Origin: Sporosalibacterium faouarense
GTDB lineage: Bacteria > Bacillota > Clostridia > Tissierellales > VENL01
Reading direction: 5' to 3'
DNA length: 55,786 nt
NCBI RefSeq assembly: GCF_016765695.1
Contig: NZ_JAETGO010000015.1
Coordinates: forward strand, 1-55,786
Part shown: piece by piece, positions 53,301-55,786 of the stretch
Numbering within the stretch: position 1 is the stretch's first letter
Layout of the letters: each line of letters begins with the position of its first letter
Notes under the pieces: model-generated
Told to the model about the DNA's origin: nothing
The model's database searches: none
Seen by the model: only the letters and a program-made list of their open reading frames with translations
Program-made: the position numbers and the translations under genes

Positions 53301-55786
53301 CTACCACCATCAGAGTTCAGAACCACTACAGGAACTGTCAATCTGTCTAATCCTAGTTCCTCTTTTATATCAATGGGATACTCGGGCACTGTAACAGTTA
53401 TCCTATCTCCACTTGACCATACTGTAATGTTTTCTTGAGGCACTTCCATACCATCGATAATAACCTTACTTTGAATTATTTCTGTATCGTCTTTTTCCTT
53501 ATATTCAAAATTCTCACCATAAATATCAATATCATATCCACCATTCACTGACCCTTCTGAAGGTGATATTTCATTTATTACTGGTTTGTTTAAAGGTCTT
53601 TCAGAAAAATAAAATCCATCTTCCACTTCAACCCTTTTAATGTCAGGGTTAACTACTGTTACATCATACCATCCTTCACCAGGTAATATAGGTACTGTAA
53701 CATATATTTGTTTCTTACTTTTTACTTTAACTCTATTACCAATGATTACATCATCACCATCTTCATTCTGAGCTATCTCGTATGGTGTTCTTATACGTAA
53801 CTTTGTTCCATCATTAAGTTCAATATGAGAATTAGTTATAGTTACATCTTGACTAGATTCAGATTCTTTCTTCAATTTAAGATTTCCACTCTCAACTAAA
53901 ATTGTGAAATTATTGTCTACTCCATCGGTTAATACAGGTGTTTGTCCATCCTCTACATCTATAGTATAGAAATTATTAATTAGAGTGCCTGTCCCATCTT
54001 CCTCTTGTAAAACAATACTATGATAATAGTCAGCAAGCTTTACATGACCGTCCTCAACTGTTACCAATTGTTTTTCAGCGGATGGAGCGATATAATCTTT
54101 TAGAACTATTTTATCGGTCATATCATCTCGATTATATTTATTTATTTCTTCTCCATCAAATAGTACTCTGGTACCTATCAGCTTATACATTCCCATTTCT
54201 GTTTGGGGATTAGCTGTTGGATCTGGCTTCAAGAAATTATCTCCGTCGATAATAACTAGAGTATTGGCCATACCTTTTTCAGGAGATATGCCTATAACCT
54301 CTGGGTCAGTATAGGTTTTAACATATATGAAGTCATGTACTGCGATCCCACCATCATCATTCATTAATAAAAGCTGAGTTTTACCTTCTCTACCTGGTGG
54401 GCAGATAAAGTTTAGACCCCTACCATTTCCTTCTCTTTGTACTCCATTTACTTCTTCACCATCTATATATACCTTAATTCCTTCTCTGAAGTTACTACCA
54501 GTTACTATGATTTCTTCATCTCCATTTATCGTAACTATATAAGGCTCTACAGTTGCAATCTTAGGAGCATCTTCATCATCAACTCTTATAAAGTTAACTG
54601 TTCCTTCATCCCAAGGCTCTATATCTTCAGTATTTCTTATTGGGTTTGTTACCCTAAGCCTTATATCCTTTATAACATATTCCTCCGACACAATTGAATC
54701 AGATATTACACTTCCCTTTGGTATCTTTACTATGATTTTAGATCCAATCTCATTACCGATTGACCCGTCTAGTATTCTACCTTCATCATTCAATACGAGA
54801 AGTTCTACATCTACATTAGATACTCCATCATGGTCTGTAATAGTATTATCGTTTTTGTTTATTATTAGTTCATCTTCAATATTAATTACTGGATATCTAG
54901 TATGTTGCTGATTAGATTCATCCTTATAACTATGAATTAAGAAGTCTCTACCATGAATAGCTAAATATATATCTTCACTAACTTCAAACGTGCCATCTAC
55001 AGCTGATTTTTCCTTAACCATAATCTTATTTGGGTTTATTTCATCTATGGTTGGTGTTATTCTACTTGGAATAAATGTAAATCCATCGAATTCTTCCCTT
55101 TCCTCAAATCTATATGGAACTCCCGTTCCATCTTCTGTAAATGTTGTAATCGTTGTTACAATAACATTTTCTCTTCGAAGATCGTCATAAAGAGTTAAAG
55201 ATGGAGTCTTTACAAATATTGTGTCTGAGTGGGTTGAGAAGTTACCTAAATCGTTTTTTCCATCTTCAAAGGTTGCATCTGATGCAATAAATACACTTAT
55301 GGTTTTCTTTATATTATTAACTGTCTTTCCATTATACTCGCCTGTTCCATAATTCATAACAAGCTCAGTCTTATTATTTTCAGAGCTTAAGGCTCTCGAA
55401 TCTATATCATCAATAATTAAGTCATTAATATTAATCGTTCCAAAATACTTACCATTTATTTCTACACTTTGTCCAGTATCTGGACCTTGATCTGGCTCAA
55501 TATTATATATCTGAACATTGTCATCTCTACTTATAACTGTAAAGGTCCTTCCTTCTAAGAGCTTTTCCTTTGTTATTACCCTTTCAGGATCTTTATCATC
55601 TTCCACCTTATTAGTAAACACAATCAAATAATCCTGTCCAACTTCTAAGGTTTCTGGTATTTCAACTGAAAATTGGTCATAAAATACTCCTGGAGATACT
55701 TCTTCAGCATCCTTTTTATATGTTGTATTTATACCTTTATTAGTTTGCTTATATACCTCTGTACCATCATATCTAGTAAGAAAAAA
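50357..55786 (-). CDS. Giant IPT/TIG-repeat surface protein, partial at the right edge
   Basis: At least 1809 residues. The frame stays open to the window edge, so the signal peptide and N-terminus are outside and the TTG at 55627 is not the start. I count about eight IPT/TIG (Ig-like) modules with phrases such as INEISPSEGSVNGGYDIDIY, INRVDPSTGTKKGKTYMEIH, IEEVKPNKGSVEGGDIITIT and VSPNHIHTTGGEELVIRGTMF-like. There is a double EF-hand-like stretch (DDKNGNAKYDSD and DVNGNGQYDD), one fibronectin type III domain near the C-terminus (VPTGFKAVAGNERSIILKW) and a final beta domain of about 200 residues. No SLH or LPXTG occurs at the C-terminus. It is the first visible gene of a four-gene operon with two SLH proteins and CtpA. 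Confidence 0.88.
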   Translation of the reverse strand, partial: FFLTRYDGTEVYKQTNKGINTTYKKDAEEVSPGVFYDQFSVEIPETLEVGQDYLIVFTNKVEDDKDPERVITKEKLLEGRTFTVISRDDNVQIYNIEPDQGPDTGQSVEINGKYFGTININDLIIDDIDSRALSSENNKTELVMNYGTGEYNGKTVNNIKKTISVFIASDATFEDGKNDLGNFSTHSDTIFVKTPSLTLYDDLRRENVIVTTITTFTEDGTGVPYRFEEREEFDGFTFIPSRITPTIDEINPNKIMVKEKSAVDGTFEVSEDIYLAIHGRDFLIHSYKDESNQQHTRYPVINIEDELIINKNDNTITDHDGVSNVDVELLVLNDEGRILDGSIGNEIGSKIIVKIPKGSVISDSIVSEEYVIKDIRLRVTNPIRNTEDIEPWDEGTVNFIRVDDEDAPKIATVEPYIVTINGDEEIIVTGSNFREGIKVYIDGEEVNGVQREGNGRGLNFICPPGREGKTQLLLMNDDGGIAVHDFIYVKTYTDPEVIGISPEKGMANTLVIIDGDNFLKPDPTANPQTEMGMYKLIGTRVLFDGEEINKYNRDDMTDKIVLKDYIAPSAEKQLVTVEDGHVKLADYYHSIVLQEEDGTGTLINNFYTIDVEDGQTPVLTDGVDNNFTILVESGNLKLKKESESSQDVTITNSHIELNDGTKLRIRTPYEIAQNEDGDDVIIGNRVKVKSKKQIYVTVPILPGEGWYDVTVVNPDIKRVEVEDGFYFSERPLNKPVINEISPSEGSVNGGYDIDIYGENFEYKEKDDTEIIQSKVIIDGMEVPQENITVWSSGDRITVTVPEYPIDIKEELGLDRLTVPVVVLNSDGGSDSKEDGFTYVTPTSHPEIWSINEIDRGSVDERYLQVIGDDFRYKEPFDDKNGNAKYDSDISANETYIDVNGNGQYDDYSDRIDPTILNPGETLEDILAVLPKVYIGETVAEIVEYQEGYILVKIPTDLREDADVYLTNNDHGVSNTVKYTYIPKFPKINRVDPSTGTKKGKTYMEIHGENFNNSALDILEDDGSGNIVTTRKEMVQVRFDEISEEEDIMVSRTTEMTVSGGLTVNYNGQTQQLTMNISEKISGETVEYERNFDLSHTTNKITRYIDVSTLKNTDDPTEYYNGYELIKVVVDDKDKAIFVERGYSPSTELLRAGQLQVWSPSYYTISPTGVTITVINPDGNTAIANQKFQYTNPIVELRMDDITDVIEKKEIDDGVNSYYIIESTVDGGMTFTIEGSGFQEPLTVKIGGQEAEILPNGISSDSIRVRSKGIPANVEPDQPLLITVEVSDVGSVTSADPTLDKPIYYVYRDIGGSTPEIEEVKPNKGSVEGGDIITITGKNFAVNNGLSNVIVKIGDKVASVRRGSTIDELSVRLPSSDVLGPVDVYIMNKEPLGETTLEGGFTYYSSPTITDVSPNHIHTTGGEELVIRGTMFMEGVQVTIDDETVQEVNRISDTRIEIITLPNEEEGPQTLKVENTDGGSATYNIRYIFPYPDVPTGFKAVAGNERSIILKWNESERAHRYKIFAVKAIEDKDSYYRYDDEEFTFLGETSGTEYRVKDLEVDTKYYFRLWAVNDYGESPRYDWAYTTTLTAYQDQGDGKYSESRETKTKIDYSNNNVSVILPNFYTEEQYTIDLRDSKYNEYGNIEVTLPLAVTRRINGNVVIKTQYIDAEVSLHNIENSVFYKGDDLEDTNVKIRINRLSDAETDRIAKNISRKEEAVSYAYSIEFIFQQRKTEEVFNLKNSMDFQIQIDKGNITSDNLYMGRYNVETNKMDEESSTADTFFDYKLVKYMHKVKATIFNSGKYVILNKK

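Overview
The window looks like chromosomal DNA of a low-GC, monoderm Firmicute of the Clostridia/Tissierellia type. This is inferred from the very AT-rich sequence, strong AAGGAGG-type ribosome sites, frequent TTG/GTG starts, five S-layer-homology (SLH) proteins and a lysine-fermentation-type beta-keto acid cleavage enzyme. I see no rRNA, tRNA or CRISPR array and no intact mobile element. There are only an ISL3 transposase remnant near 38.5 kb and a possible IS200/IS605 right end at the left edge.

Layout. 0.6-4.4 kb (+): a LysR regulator, then an operon of a DUF3100 membrane protein, a small membrane partner and a TrzN/SsnA/MtaD-type amidohydrolase, with a palindromic candidate operator in front. 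4.5-7.9 kb (-): transaldolase-like protein, class II fructose-bisphosphate aldolase, a Cys-rich zinc-ribbon protein and a stand-alone BKACE/Kce enzyme. 8.2-10.3 kb (-): a MotA-like and MotB/OmpA-like pair apart from any flagellar or Zorya effector gene. 10.4-14.8 kb (-): an SLH protein and a secreted transglutaminase-fold protein. 15.2-17.9 kb (+): an MBOAT O-acyltransferase/DHHW pair for acylating a surface polymer. 18.1 kb (+): a half-size ChrA transporter. 18.9-19.1 kb (-): two tandem 31-codon ORFs that resemble each other. 19.5-27.3 kb (+): an SLH protein and a 2084-residue secreted protein. 27.4-31.8 kb (-): a frameshifted PIN toxin remnant, an intact MazEF module, two paralogous small basic proteins, an unknown membrane protein and a secreted beta-lactamase-fold protein with a lamin-tail domain. 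31.9-38.1 kb (-): a TolC-like/adaptor/RND/TetR operon with a recognisable promoter and operator. 39.0-42.6 kb (-): a cysteine-free probable major S-layer protein with a structured leader. 42.9-44.5 kb (-): pyrG. 44.7 kb to the right edge (-): a four-gene operon encoding a giant IPT/TIG protein (5' end outside the window), two SLH proteins and an S41 CtpA-type protease.

The dominant theme is the cell envelope: anchoring to the wall (SLH), wall or polymer modification (MBOAT/DHHW), export (RND), surface proteolysis (CtpA) and very large extracellular scaffolds. The most original material is (i) the TIG-SLH-SLH-CtpA operon, (ii) the SLH plus 2084-residue pair, (iii) the orphan MotAB-like stator, (iv) the TolC-like/RND set in an apparently monoderm cell, (v) the paired 31-codon ORFs, and (vi) the S-layer leader whose Shine-Dalgarno can be masked. 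Several starts were moved from the longest ORF to the codon served by a ribosome site, including one probable CTG start.
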